Assembly (NCBI GenBank): GCA_027924585.1
Contig: BSBM01000442.1
Span: 2,728,001-2,792,000, forward strand
Length of the DNA stretch: 64,000 nt
Origin: Larix kaempferi
Lineage: Eukaryota > Streptophyta > Pinopsida > Pinales > Pinaceae
Direction: 5' to 3'
Below, in pieces: positions 44,641 through 56,760 of this stretch. A program made the position numbers and the translations under genes. Numbering within the stretch: position 1 is the stretch's first letter; every line of letters begins with the position of its first letter. Under the pieces are notes generated by a model. That model was not told the DNA's origin. It worked only from the letters and a program-made list of their open reading frames with translations, and did no database searches.

Positions 44641-45150
44641 GAATAAAGTCAATTACATTTGAAGTCAATTATGTTCGTGAAGAAGCTTCCCATAATTCCA
44701 TTGAAGATCAAGAAGAAGAGCATGTGCATATCCATGAGGACTCCTTTGAAGTTCAAGCCCATTAAGAAGAGTCCATGCATGTTGAAGAAGCACCTTGTGA
44801 CTACATCCTCCTTGATGACGAAGTTCTTGAAGGCATAAAGAAGATTAGAAGGAAGAGCATGTGCAAGAAGATGCCCTTGAAGTTATTTGTGTTAAAAATC
44901 TAGATGAGGGTTTGGTGAGTTTTTCTTCTCAAAATCTTGAAATTCTTGAAGTATCTTATGGTGATGAAGAAGGCAAACCCTTGGGGTGATCATGTATTTT
45001 CCTCGTTTGACAACGATGACCAAATATGTGACATTGATGAGTATCTCCTAGAAGTAGATAATAGTTTGGATGGTGATTGCTGGAAATATTTAAGGGATCC
45101 TATCTATGATACTTCTAGTATTGAAAGTTCTGATTTTGAGCCCTTTTGAC
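44640..45150 (+). pseudogene. R acidic linker region
   Basis: Successive frames are rich in Glu/Asp: NSIEDQEEEHVHIHEDSFEV, then EEHVQEDALEVICVKNLDEG, then VFSSFDNDDQICDIDEYLLE and WKYLRDPIYDTSSIESSDFE. The last block matches the M linker (WKFMDPPIYDSSRPS...FEP). At least two frameshifts and a stop occur. Function unknown; probably a disordered part of the Gag-derived polyprotein. Confidence 0.5.
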
Positions 45151-45670
45151 AATGATTTTTGAGGATGTTTGCCACGATCATTTCCAACCATGTACATGTT
45201 CTAGTATTGCAGATTTGAAGCAACATGAGGGGGTTGATGTAGATTTGCGACAGATTTGTGTTCCCTCTATTAGGGCATATTTAAGCCATATTTTCCAGCC
45301 ATCTTCTTTGGTAATTATTGCAGTTTTTGAGCAACAAGAGGAAGTTTCATGTGCAGGTTTGGAACAACATTGTTTGTCCTCTTTAAGGGAAAGTTTGGGA
45401 CATCAAGATGATGTCTTATTTGCAGGTTTAGAACACCACTCTTCAAGGGAAAGTTTAGGGCAACTTTGTTTGTCCTCTTCTAGGGCAAATATAGGGCATC
45501 ATTCCAAGTCATGTTTTCCCAAAATTGATGTTGATCTTGATGAAGATTGGGGCAACAGAGGATTGTTGTCTTTGCAGGTTTTGGGTAGCAGTGTACTCCC
45601 TCTCCTGGAGTATATTTTGAGCACTTCTTGCAAAGATATTTCAATCCATGTTTTGATGGGATCCCCATGA
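45146..45670 (+). pseudogene. R repetitive Ser/Leu-rich segment
   Basis: A 174-codon open frame. It contains imperfect repeats of GLEQHCLSSLRESLGHQDD (GLEQHCLSS, GLEHHSSRESLGQLCLSSSR), each about 20-25 residues. No known domain. It takes the place where M has its RNase H-like segment. Confidence 0.4.
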
Positions 45671-45671
45671 T

Positions 45672-45938
45672 GGATACATTAATGCAAGCCATATCCAATC
45701 TTGGATAGAGAGGGTTTGTGGAAGGACTTGCTATGCTTGGCAAGGGTTTGAGGAAGATTTTTTTTCACATGCTTATGATTTCATGTGTATTTCCAACTTT
45801 ATTGTTGTGGAGATTATAGTATGTGCTCATTCCATGATTGATGGTGTCTTGTCTTGGTACATCACCAAGGACAAGGGAAGAAGCCATGGCATGGATGCAA
45901 TGCTAAGGTGGTTTCATTGGATATTTGACTTTACTTAG
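45672..45938 (+). pseudogene. R conserved C-terminal module, shared with M
   Basis: An 88-codon open frame with blocks ASHIQSWIERVC, CYAWQGFEEDFFSHAYDF, ISNFIVVEIIVCAHSMIDGV, LSWYITKDKGR, GMDAMLRWFHWIFDFT and a stop TAG at 45936. M (minus strand, about 21640-21379) has the same order: VQAWIDNAC, W.EFQGF, CTQLIINVILSW, SKDKGR, GMNHILKWLHWWYDFT and a stop. The conservation of Trp, Cys and the C-terminal end in two separate diverged elements indicates a real protein domain of unknown function. Solo LTR A is inserted right after the stop codon. Confidence 0.6.
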
Positions 45939-48689
45939 TGTTACCGGGCAAACTAGCAAGGCTAGTTCCCGATAAGCAAAAATAATAACAGTGACCCAAT
46001 GTCACCTCGGTCACGGTTCTAACTTCTTCGGAGCGTCGGAACCTTGAAGGAGAAGTGTCCTTAATGACTCTTTAAAACACTAGTGCAACCAAACAACTAT
46101 ATCCTCTATGCAAATTGTGGTCAGATCAGTGCCTAAATGGAGTCAATATGAAAATAACATAACCAGAATTCTTCAAAGAAACAATAATGTATTCACTGTC
46201 AATCGGACTTATCATGTAAGTATATATCATACAACTAGTTCATGAGTTAACAACCACCAATCAATGGAGCCTAAGATCTTGAGTGTAAAGGTCATTCACC
46301 ATGTAAATATAAACCATCAACTAAGTTTAGACAAGTCCAATGTTAAGTGTGAGAAGGTGGTGTTCACTATCATTCACGTACCGACCAATACATAACCCAA
46401 ACACCTTTATCACTTAAGTCATCCAACAGATGTACCATAATATCACATGTAAATAGACAACTTGTTCAAGGTAATGTAAAAAGGAAGTGTTAAATGTTGT
46501 TCAATAGATAACATATACCAATAACAAAAGATCAAACCAATGTCAATTTAACCTAAAGAACCACTGTCAGATCTGTATGTAACTACATAGTATAGCAGAG
46601 ATAATACACAAAGTAGAGAATGAGTATAATAATGCAATTTATATCCTTTCACCAATAATTACCAATAACCAATATTAACCATTAAATTAGTTTATCATTT
46701 CCAGATCTAATCTAGGTAAGTTCAGACTTATAAAGACATAGAAAATCACTCCCAAATGCACAGAAAAGACTTCAAAATGATACACAAAATCAGGTCTCTG
46801 TTATGCTAACTCCTTTTTGGTCTTATGATGTTTTGCAAAGGATAAAAAGGAGGACACAAGATCTGCAATTTTAATTGCAGACCTGTGTCTTCCTGAGGTA
46901 GAGGGTTCGGTGAGGCAGCAAAAGAATGGAGAGATAGCAGCGAATGAATGGAGGGAAGAGATGGATGGAGAGGAAAAGGGAGTGAAGAGAAGGTCAACCA
47001 AGGGATGGATAGAATGGAAGGGAGAAAGGGAAGGTAATGGGGAAGGAAAGGAGGATAAGGTGAAGTAGGAAGGAGGGCTCGGGTAGAGCAGCAGGTCTGG
47101 AGCAGGTTAGGACTGTGGGAGCAGCAGGTCTGGAGCAGGTTCAGACTGTGGGAGCAACAAGTCCGAGTTTGTGACAGGGGCCAGCCAGGAGGAATTTTGG
47201 GAGGCCAAGGGTATAGGCTTGGAGAAGATAGGGAGGCGAGTAGGGTGGAAAAGAAAACAAAGGTAGGGAGGTTGGTTGGAGGAAGTCGCAGGGGTTGGAA
47301 GGTTCTGCAGCAGGGTAAATCACATAAAAGCTCAGAAAAATGTTTTATTTTAGGGTTTTTTTTAGTAATTAAAATTAACAACTAACTAATAAAATAAAGA
47401 AATTAACCTAATCTAACATAATATTTACAATGTAAAACTCAGAAATTTAGGGTTAGATGAATAAATGAGCAACTTAGGGTTTTATCAATGACAATCACTT
47501 AACCCTAGAGCATCAAAGAGGATGACCCTCCTCTTGAGATGGTGCTTCCCAAGTTTGGAAAACTAGGGCTTCTTCAACAACTTCAAGAGTTGGTTGATGA
47601 TGCCCTAGCTAAGACAAACTTTGGAGACCTAAAACTCAAGTTGTCAATGCTAGGGTGATTAAAGGCTAGAAAATAACTTATGCTAGGGAAAAATGCAACA
47701 ACAATGGCTATCATTTAACCTTAGACAAGCATACATCTAACATTTAACAAAAAAACACCAAGAGAAAGACTTAGATACTTTTTTGTGCATGTGTCGAGCA
47801 AACAACTCTTAGCAATCACCTTAATAAAGAAACAAGAGCAAAGATTCCAAAAGATTTTTCTCCAAACTAGCAAGCATGATCATCCTCAAGAGGTGCGCAT
47901 CACTCAAAGAGCCCTAGTGAGGGCAAAAATCAGAAATAAAAGTATAATCCCATAAAGTTGATGTGTAAAAATGAAGTGAGGAAAAGTTATTTATAATTTT
48001 CACTCACTTTTACAAAAATAATTAAAATCCAGGCCGACATGCCTTTTTAAAATGTCAATTTGAAATTATAAATGTCAACTTAAAATTATAACAAAAATAA
48101 TATAAAATAATCAGCTGAGAGGGTGAATTGGGACTTTTCCCCCAGTATTCACCCCTGCATGTCAAAAATGACTGAAAAAGGCCACATCGGGCTGAATTGA
48201 AGGTTGAGATGCGGAGGGGGGATCCTCATACCCCTACTAACCCCAAAAATAGTGAAAATCCCTCAACGCCCCCCCTCAAAGCAAGCATTCTGCAGCCAAG
48301 GAAAGGATGGCGTCATCCTCTGTGGATGCCAGGGATAGCTAGCGCTGGAGCTCTGGAGCATCAAGAGGGTGCAGGAGAAGACCTAGGGCCATGACATGGG
48401 CCCCAGTGCAAAAGAAAGGCATGCCACCAATGTAAAAGTGATGGGGGGAGTCATGTGATCCAATGACCCATCGTTGGGGGGCCCGATCACCAACCTCAGG
48501 GCTTCAAGCCCTTTTATGAGGAAGTCAACAGTGCCATTAAGCCATAGTACCCCCAGGAGCGAGTTAGGGGATCTGGCCATGACCCCACCTATGAAAAGTG
48601 TCTGTATCACACCCTCCAAGTCAAAAAAAAATGTTGGCCTCTCCCTGGGGTACATCTGGAACATGTGCTGGTATTGGTACCATGTAACA
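45939..48689 (-). mobile_element. A: solo LTR, 2.75 kb
   Basis: Starts TGTTACCGGGC and ends CATGTAACA on the plus strand. Flanked by cttag (45934-45938) and cttaa (48690-48694), a TSD with one mismatch. No internal region or second LTR adjoins it, so recombination between LTRs probably removed the rest. Orientation is minus by similarity to the M LTR; a TATA-like tataaata lies near 47990 on the minus strand. It is related to B. Confidence 0.8.
46905..47290 (+). repeat. Purine-rich strand in LTR A with a 37-bp direct repeat
   Basis: The plus strand is mostly G and A (gagg, ggaagg, gagaagg runs). At about 47090-47160 it contains two copies of gcaggtctggagcaggtt.agactgtggga. The minus-strand open frame here (46806-47381, Pro/Ser/Leu-rich) is a by-product of this composition. 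Confidence 0.7.
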
Positions 48690-49158
48690 CTTAACATGCT
48701 CTTTTTCATATACTAGAGTAGGTTGGTGAGAATGAATAAGCTCTTGCATGAGCATTAGAGTAGCTTGATGTGTTTTCGACATTGATGGCTTGTGCCTTAA
48801 TTGTAAAGCCACCTCTAAAAAAATGATGATGATAGAACTTTTGGATGAGATGTGGTGTTTATGGATGTTAAGGCTATCCCATGGTTTTTGGTTTTCTTGC
48901 AATGATGGTCATTGCTAACAGTTTTCAGAGATTCTAAGGTTCTCATGCACTCTTGTGAGAGTACATGTGCTGCAATTGGAGTCAGAGGTTACCCCCTATT
49001 TTGCATGGGTGTTCATATGTGATTTTTATCACGTTTTCAATAAGGGTTACTTGTTAATGGAGATTTGGATGGCCTAGTATTGATGGTTGTGGAGCCATTT
49101 TCTTGTGGATCGTTCTTGATCCTTGGCACACAGATGGCATCATAGCACTTTTGGGTAT
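48690..49158 (+). other. R 3' region and start of its LTR, between solo LTRs A and B
   Basis: 470 bp without a gene. The segment up to about 48987 resembles the 3' end of M and P; an LTR probably starts at ggttacccccta (48988). Confidence 0.5.
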
Positions 49159-49755
49159 TGTTACCGGATGAACTAGCAGGGCTAGTCTTCGATGACAAAT
49201 CTAGGAGAAAGTGACCATTGTCACCTTAGCCACTTCTCCAAGTACTTCGAAGAGTTAGAACCTCCAAGGGGAGAGCCCTTTTGTGATCTACAAAAACACT
49301 TAGGAGCTATACCTTCTCAAGAAAATGTCAGTGACCAGTGCTTTAAACCGTATATTTATGCGAATGAATAAGACATACTATATAACCATACACTTAATGT
49401 ATCAAGTCAATGAAGGAATAAGGATAGTGAATAATTAATTAGCAATAACAATGAAGATCACTTGTCAATTTAAGGAACGTAATCACTACTAGCAATTTAG
49501 TGTGTAAGTAAAATCGTGCATTAATGTTCAACCATCCAACACGTTAGCATAGATTACCAAGTAAATGCAATATCAAGTGATTACCAACAATTATGGACAA
49601 TGAATATAACCAAGTAATCACCATACAAGATCCAATATTTCACCACCTTTAAGTAGCCAAAAAATACTTGTTTCAGGTCTGCATAAAAATGGTATTAGCA
49701 ACAGTATAGCAACAATATCAATATTAATTAGTAACCAACACAAGGTAGTAAAGGA

Positions 49756-50313
49756 TGTTGGATTTTGTACAACTTCAGAAGATATTATTGATTATATTTT
49801 ATTGTACCTTCATTATACTTGTTTATACCTCCTAAGGGAGAAGAACCTTATGTAATCAATTATGTAAACACATGAAAGAATCAATGTAAGCCTTGGGGTT
49901 CAAAAGAAACAAATAAAAAGATTAAAATTAAATTATTTATTGCCCCCAGGTGAAGTCGGCCCCATAAGGGAATTTCCAGTTTTGCACATGTATAAATAAG
50001 AGGCTTGTGCACCTCATTAGATGATTTTCTCACACTTGTGAAGTGCGCATCACTTGGAGGAGGAGATTTTCGCATCACTTGAAGAAGAAGGTTTATTTGG
50101 GGCTTCTACTTGTGAAAGATACTTTCACATTCTTTCTCCTTCTTCATTTGTACTCTGATCTCAAAATTATCATCTCTCTGCGAAGGTTGCTGGGTTTTCT
50201 CCCATTTGGGTTTCCCAGGGTAAACTCTGTGTTGTTGTTTTGTGCTTTGTCTTACTTCTAGTGATCTTGGTAATGGATTTATGTTTTATGCTATGAATGT
50301 ATGAAATTTAACA
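49756..50313 (+). repeat. K1 5' LTR
   Basis: TGTTGGATTTTG to ATTTAACA, 558 bp. TATA box tataaata at 49991-49998. Confidence 0.95.
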
Positions 50314-50327
50314 TGGTATCAGAGCCA
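50314..50327 (+). other. K1 primer-binding site (initiator tRNA-Met)
   Basis: TGGTATCAGAGCCA directly follows the 5' LTR. Confidence 0.93.
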
Positions 50328-50543
50328 TTCGAGAAGAAGCCATTGCCGAAGCATTGTCGGAACCCTGCCGGAATTAGGGTTTCATCTTGTGAAGTCTTCG
50401 CCCACTAATTTTGGAGAAAAAGAGCCATAGGAATTTCGCTTTTGGCTAGACTATTCCATTGGTGAAGACGGAATTCAATTCCGAGAACTTTTATTTTTGA
50501 CCTAGCTCTTGCTAGGGTTTCTGATCCAGATCCGCAAATCAAG

Positions 50544-51330
50544 ATGATTGGAATGAAAGTTGAAGATCGGTTGGAAGGAGCCTCCAACTTTATCTCCTAG
50601 AAATCTAGGGTTCTTCTACTCCTAGAAGAAAATGATCTCTTACTATATGTAAATGAGAAGGTCCCCGAACCAGAAGCCGAAGAAGATAAATCTTGATGGA
50701 GGAAGAATGATGATAAAGCAAGAAGGATTCTTGTGGATTCCGTGAGAGACCATTTGGTTCCTCGGAACTCAGGTAAGAAGAGTGCTAGAAAAATGTTCAA
50801 GACCATTATGAAGTTGTTTGAACACACTAGCCTAAATGTATCTATGACTTTGAGAAACCAACTCTCAAATATGAAGATAGCAAAGTCGAAATCCATTGCC
50901 TCATACTTTATGAGGATCGCAGAACTTAGAGACAAGCTCAGTACCAGTGGAGATCCTATTGGCGATAAGGAGCTTGTCCTTCACACCTTAAATAGTCTTC
51001 CACCATCATGGGAGTCCTTTATCCAAAACATAAGTGGTAGATCTAAACTACCAAAGTTTGACAAGCTTTGGGCCGACTGCTCTCAGGAGGAAACAAGGAT
51101 CACAGCACGGCAAAGACTCCATGGCAATCAAACTGAAGAGACTCAAACATTTGTTTCTCATACTAAGAATGGTAAGGGAAAAGGAAAGAAGTTCCATAAA
51201 CATAAGCACCAAGAAAGGAGATCAAGTCCCCGTCAAGAACAAAAGAAGAAGAAGGATGTATCTCAAGTTCAATGCTATAGGTGCAGGAAGTATTGACATT
51301 ACGCCAATAGCTCCCGAAGTCAAATCAAAA
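50544..51330 (+). pseudogene. gag: K1 Gag
   Basis: Frame starts ATG 50544 (MKVEDRLEGASNF follows three codons later) and is in phase with all of pol. Typical Copia Gag blocks: LLLLEENDLLLYV, ARRILVDSVRDHLVP, AKSKSIASYFMRIAELRDKL, LHTLNSLPPSWESFIQNISG, KLWADCSQEETR. A basic KGKGKKFHKHKHQERR stretch precedes a zinc knuckle CYRCRKY.HYAN whose middle codon is TGA 51294. Other stops: TAG 50598 (usually Trp in relatives) and TGA 50694. Confidence 0.9.
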
Positions 51331-54300
51331 GGAAGCATGAAGCATCCACGACTGATGTAGAAGAAGATCATCATCACAAGAAGCAAAAGAATGAAGATCA
51401 CACAGAATTTCTATTCATATCAGCACTATCAGGTACTATTCCTACCACTAGTGACACTTAGCTCATAGATAGTGGTGCATCTAGACACATGACAGGTTAT
51501 AGAGAGAATCTTTCAGAATTGATTGAGAAAGATTCACATCTCCGTGTTGTACTTGGAGATGATGCAAATTACACTGTGAAGGGATCTGAAGCCACCACCC
51601 TCCAATTGGAATCAAATGATACATTACGCCTAAGTGATGTACTCTATGTACCTGGTATGAAAAGAAATCTTGTCTCCATCTCAGCATTGGAGGACAAGGG
51701 TTATAAAGTAGCTTTCTCAGAAGGGAAAGTCCTTGCTTGGCACAAGAAATCAAGCATGAGCACAACCAAGGTTATTGGCATAAGAGAAGAGAGCTTGTAT
51801 AGGCTAAACACCTCTCCTGTCCAAGCCCTAATACATGATGTTGCAAGTATGGGCGAGTTATGGCATAGAAGGTTAGCTCATCTAAACTATCGAGCTCTCC
51901 CAGTTCTGAAGAACATTGTAACAAGTTTTCCAGGGCTCCAGGTAAACCATGATGGAACTTGTAGAGGATGTGCACTTGGCAAGAATGCCAAGAAGTCTTT
52001 TCCAGATAGCGAGAGTAGATCCAAAGGGATTTTGGATCTAGTACACTCTGACTTGTGCGGGCCCATGACAATTGTGTCATTAGGTGGTTACCATTACTAT
52101 ATCACCTTTATTGATGATTACTCTCGAAAGACTTGGATATACTTTCTCAAGTCAAAAGAATCTGAGGAAGTACTCAGCAAGTTCAAATAGTTTAAAGCAC
52201 AACTTGAAAAGTTGTCAGGAAAGAGGATCAAGATCTTGAGATCCGATAATGGTGGAGAATATACCTCTACAGAGTTCAATGATTTCTGTAAGGAAGCAAG
52301 AATTAAGAGGGATCTCACAGTTCCCTACAACCTTCAACAAAATGGGGTTGCAGAAAGAAAGAATCGTATAATTGTGGAGGCAGCCAAAGCTATGATACAT
52401 GACCAGAGTCTTCAAATGTTCTTGTGGGCAGAGGTATCCAGAACCGCTGTATATGTACAAAATAGATGTCCACATAAGATCTTGAAGAACATGACTCTGG
52501 AAGAAGCGTTCACAGGCGTGAAACCAGAAGTGGGCCATCTCCGGATTTTTGGCTGTCCAGTCTACATACATGTGCCCAAAGAGAAAAGATCAAAGCTAGA
52601 ACCTTCAGGCAAGAAGGGCACCTTTGTGGGATACAATGAGTCTTCAAAGGCCTACAGAATTTACATTTCAGGATCCAGATAGATTGAAGTCAGTAGGGAT
52701 GTGACCTTTGAAGAAGAAATGGCTGTCAGGAAAGGCAGAGGATCAGATATGGAGATTGATGATGCAGAAATGCTAGAACCAAAGGAGATGAGATCATCCC
52801 CCCCTCCAGTTCAGATGGAGTCAATAGAAAAGGATGAACCTATCGATCCCATAGATCCAGTTGATATCCCTAGAGATGTGACAGGTCGGAAAAGACCTAG
52901 ATGGGCACAACGGACACTGCATGATGCAGAGGGGCATGATGCTCCACATGGCACTTTCAGAGAAAGCAAAAGACCTCAGAGATTCTTCAGCTATGTGGCA
53001 CTGATGAGCAACATTATTGATTCAGAACCCACCACTTACGAAGAAGCATCCAAACATCAAGTTTGGGAGGATGCCATGATGGAAGAATATCAATCCATCA
53101 TGAAGACTGATGTGTGGGAGGTTGTGCCGAGACTTGAGGAGAAGTCAGTCGTGACTTCTAAGTGGTTATATAAGATCAAGCATGGAGCAGATGGTAGTGT
53201 TGAGAAATACAAACCCAGATTTGTAGCCAGAGGATTCTCTTAGAAAGAGGGAGTCGATTATGATGATACTTTTTCTCCAGTGGCCCGATATACTTCCATC
53301 AGATCCATTATCGCGATTGCTTCAGCTATGGGATGGAAGTTGCATCAGATGGATGTGAAGACAGCCTTTCTCAATGGTGTTATTGAGGAAGAAGTTTACA
53401 TCGAACAACCATATGGGTTTATTGTCCAAGGAAAGGAGTCTCATGTATGCAGACTAAAGAAGGCATTGTATGGCCTCAAGCAAGCACCCCATGCTTGGTA
53501 TGGACGAATAGACGGATTCCTGGTGAGCTTGGGATTTTCCAAGAGTGATGCAGACCCCAACCTTTACTACAAGGTTGTAGATGATGAGCCACTGATTTTG
53601 GTCCTATATGTTGATGACCTGTTTCTCACTGGAAATGAGAAACTCATTATATGGTGTTAGAAGAATCTCGCCTCTGAGTTTGAAATGTAAGATCTTGGTT
53701 TGATGCATTACTTCTTGGGATTAGAAGTATGGCAGAGGCAGAAAGAGATTTTCCTAGGACAAGGAAAAAAAACCATCGATATATTGAAGAGATTCAGAAT
53801 GTTGGACTGCAAGTCCATGGCTACTCTGATGGATGCAAATTGGAAGCAGTTGAGAGATTCTACTTCAGAGTCTGATTTGTTTGATCCCACCATTTATCGC
53901 CAGTTGATTGGGTCATTGATGTATCTGACCAACAGCAGACCAGACATATGTTTTGCTGTGAATGCCCTCAGTCAGTTCATGTGCGAACCGAGGCAGATTC
54001 ACTGGATTGCTGCAAAACACGTGCTCAGATACTTACGTGGCACTGTGGGATATGGATTTAAATATGCTTCAGATGGTGACCTGATATTGCAGGGGTTTAC
54101 AGACTCAGATTGGGCTGGATGTGTTGCAGATCGGAAGACTACTTCTAGATGTTGCTTAAGTTTGGGTTCTGCAATTATTTCCTGGTGCAGCAAGAAGCAG
54201 AATTCGGTAGCACTCAGTACTGCAGAGGCCGAGTACATGGCTACTAGCTCAGCAGCTCGAGAAGCAGTTTGGCTTCGTAAACTCCTGGCAGGATTGTTCG

Positions 54301-54578
54301 GCCAGATTCCAGAGCCGACTGTGATTCACTGTGATAACCAGAGCTGTGTGCAGATGTCAGTGAATCCTGTGTTTCACGACAGGTTAAAGCATATCGAGAT
54401 TCGATATCACTTCATTCGTGATATGGTGCAGAAAGGTGCGGTCGAGTTACAGTATGTGCCGACATATGACCAGACTGCAGATGTTCTCACCAAGGCTCTT
54501 CCCAGGGTGAAGTTCGAATACTTTCGCGGAGGACTTGGAGTCGAAGAGAACGTATCCCTCCTTGAGAGGGAAATATGA
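51331..54578 (+). pseudogene. pol: K1 Pol: protease, integrase, RT, RNase H; six in-frame stops, no frameshift
   Basis: Protease LIDSGASRHMTG at 51462, just after TAG 51459. Integrase: zinc region WHRRLAHLN to CRGCALGK (about 51861-51980), first Asp LVHSDLCGP, second RSDNGGEY near 52239, Glu in QNGVAERKNR. RT: VWEDAMMEEYQSI, KWLYKIKHGADGSVEKYKPR, DVKTAFLNG, KKALYGLKQAPHAWY, catalytic YVDDLFLTG near 53607, MHYFLGLEVWQ. RNase H: GSLMYLTNSRPDI, TDSDWAGCVADRKTTSR, STAEAEYMA, HCDNQSC, TADVLTKALP. Stops: TAG 51459, 52188, 52680, 53241, 53658 and TAA 53688; natural end TGA 54576. Catalytic residues of each enzyme are intact. Confidence 0.95.
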
Positions 54579-54601
54579 CATTGAGATGCTTGCCCTGCTT
54601 T

Positions 54602-54960
54602 GCCCAGGTGCCTCTGCAGTTCAGTTACTCAGCCAGATATGGGAGAAATCTCATAGGCAGATGAGTAGGACAGTCAGCAACTGGATGGGCTCACCCAGGT
54701 ACCTTCTGCAGTCCAATTACTCAGCCAGATATGGGAGAAATTCATAGGTAGATGAGTAGGACAGTCAGTAGTTGGTCGGGTTCACATTAGTGCCTCTGAG
54801 TCCAGTTACTCAGATAGATATGGGAGAAATCCCATAGGCAGATGAGTAGGACAGTCAGCAGTTGGCCGTGTGTTTGCACAGGTGCCTCTACAGTCTAGAT
54901 ACTCAGCCAGATATGGGAGAAATTCCATAGGTAGAAGAGTACGATAGTCAGTAGATGGTC
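54602..54960 (+). repeat. Four tandem copies of about 91 bp in the K1 3' region
   Basis: Units contain gtgcctctgcagt, ttactcagccagatatggga, gaaat.cataggcagatgag and taggacagtcag. The agatatggga anchor occurs at 54635, 54727, 54816 and 54909 (spacing 92, 89, 93). They lie between the pol stop and the polypurine tract. Confidence 0.9.
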
Positions 54961-55231
54961 GTGCCCTTTTGCTCGTTTGAGATCTCAGCCAGGTAGCAAA
55001 TTGTATAGCTGAGATGGTACAGCTGATAATCTCAGATATCCAGGATTGAGTGATTCTCCTGGATCCAAGATTGAGTGATTCTCTTGGACTCATCGAAGGA
55101 CTGGTGATGATGATACACAGAGACTGTGTGGACAACCTTCAGTATGCAAAAAGATGATGGAGACATAATGGGTGTACAAGATGAAACCCAGATGATCGTG
55201 ATGCAGATGAAGACTGAAGAATACCTTCCTC

Positions 55232-55243
55232 GTTGAGAGGGAG
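55232..55243 (+). other. K1 polypurine tract
   Basis: gttgagagggag immediately precedes the 3' LTR. Confidence 0.8.
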
Positions 55244-55801
55244 TGTTGGATTTTGTACAACTTTGGAAGATATTATTGATTATATTTTATTTTACCTTCA
55301 CTATACTTGTTTATACCTCCTAAGGGAGAAGAACCTTATGTAATCAATTATGTAAACACATGAAAGAATCAATGTAAGCCTTGGGGTGCAAAAGAAACAA
55401 ATAAAAAGATTAAAATTAAATTATTTATTGCCCCCAGGTGAAGTCGGCCCCATAAGGGAATTTCCAGTTTCGCACATGTATAAATAAGAGGCTTGTGCAC
55501 CTCATTAGATGATTTTCTCACACTTGTGAAGTGCGCATCACTTGGAGGAGGAGATTTTCGCATCACTTGAAGAAGAAGGTTTATTTGGGGCTTCTACTTG
55601 TGAAAGATACTTTCACATTCTTTCTCCTTCTTCATTTGTACTCTGATCTCAGAATTATCATCTCTCTGCGAAGGTTGCTGGGTTTTCTCCCATTTGGGTT
55701 TCCCGGGGTAAACTCTGTGTTGTTGTTTTGTGCTTTGTCTTACTTCTAGTGATCTTGGTAATGCATTTATGTTTTATGCTATGAATGTATGAAATTTAAC
55801 A
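55244..55801 (+). repeat. K1 3' LTR
   Basis: 558 bp, TGTTGGATTTTG to ATTTAACA; TATA box at 55479-55486. Confidence 0.95.
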
Positions 55802-56439
55802 AAGGACAATAAGAATATGTGTGATGTCACTTGCACCTTTGACTAATCTTAGTATCTATCTTTCATACTCCAAATTTATGAATGATCAGAGGTGTAGTAG
55901 TATGTAGGCAAGATTGGTAACAATAGTATGATAGTGCTAGTAAGAATTGCAAGGTAACTCAAGAGAACAATAGAATTGTGGGCAATAACACCTATACTTT
56001 GAATTAGTTTGTTCTCTAATCTTCACACATCAAACTGAGAATATATCAAAAATAGCAGCAGCAGTATAGCAGCTATGCTAAGATAGATGAAAGCTAACCA
56101 AAGTGACAAAACTAGAATGATGTTATTCACAACTTTATTGCATTAAAGTAAGAACACTTTACTATATATAAAATCGACTTTAGACCTCTGTTTAAGGTAA
56201 ATTTCAAACTTCTTTAGGAGTACATCTCAGATTTTCATTCACAGTACTTGTCTATAATTGGCACACAAATTATACTGACAACTAACCTTATTTTTATTTG
56301 TGTGTGCAACTATAAGGTATAAAAGAGATAGATGTTAAAGGTCTGCAAATTTCATGCAGACATGGTATAGCAATGAATGAGGTTGGGTTTAGGGCTGCTA
56401 AGACCTCGAAGAGGCCTCCTAAAGAGGACCAAGGGCTGT

Positions 56440-56760
56440 TTGATCAAGGCTGGGGGTAAGGACAGTCAAAAGGAATGAAGACCGAGGTCTTAAAGGGGAG
56501 GCTAAGGCCTTGTTAGGGTAGGTCGCAAGCTTGGGGGATGAGATGGATTAGGGTTAAGGGAAGGATAGAAGAAAGGAGTATAGGGAGAAGGAGAGGAAAG
56601 GATGGAGAAGAAAAAGAAAATGATAAAGAAGAAGGGTGAAGGGAGAAAAGGATGAAAAGGAGGGCAGCGAATGAAAAAGAGAGGAAGGGGAAGGTGCTAG
56701 GAAGGCAAGCTTAGGGAAGCAAGGATCGAAGGTCAAAGAGGGGAATTAGGGAGGCCACTA
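56440..56760 (+). repeat. Purine-rich strand in solo LTR B
   Basis: Long G/A-rich plus strand (gaagaaaaagaaaatgataaag, ggagaaggagaggaaagg type runs), at the position equivalent to the purine-rich block of A. The minus-strand Phe/Ser/Pro-rich open frame here reflects composition only. Confidence 0.7.

Larger units (their letters stand above)
43635..49158 (+). mobile_element. R: second Tat-like element without RT (internal region), interrupted by solo LTR A
   Basis: Plus-strand relative of M. It carries an acidic linker with the shared motif WKYLRDPIYDTS, a repetitive Ser/Leu-rich segment, and the same C-terminal module as M (45672-45938). After LTR A the 3' region continues (48690-48987) with ttctcatgcactcttgtgag and gcaattggagtcagaggttacc, matching the 3' end of M and P before their LTRs, so an LTR seems to start at about 48988. 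No RT or integrase is seen. C1 truncates or borders it on the left. Confidence 0.6.
49756..55801 (+). mobile_element. K1: complete-structure Ty1/Copia LTR retrotransposon
   Basis: 6046 bp with perfect 5-bp TSD aagga (49751-49755 and 55802-55806), two 558-bp LTRs with about nine differences by eye (about 1.6%), an initiator-Met primer site, one gag-pol frame (order Gag, protease, integrase, RT, RNase H), a tandem-repeat 3' region and a polypurine tract. The gag-pol frame has nine in-frame stops and no frameshift. Inserted in solo LTR B. With the lowest LTR divergence in the window, it is the youngest insertion whose age can be judged. Confidence 0.96.

Noticed and set aside
46801-47385. Proline/serine/leucine-rich open frame on the minus strand of LTR A
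   Set aside because: It is the translation of a purine-biased strand; low complexity, no domain, and lies in a solo LTR.
48690-49158. A and B as the two LTRs of one small element
   Set aside because: Each has a separate target-site duplication, and the 470 bp between them lacks a primer site and PPT.
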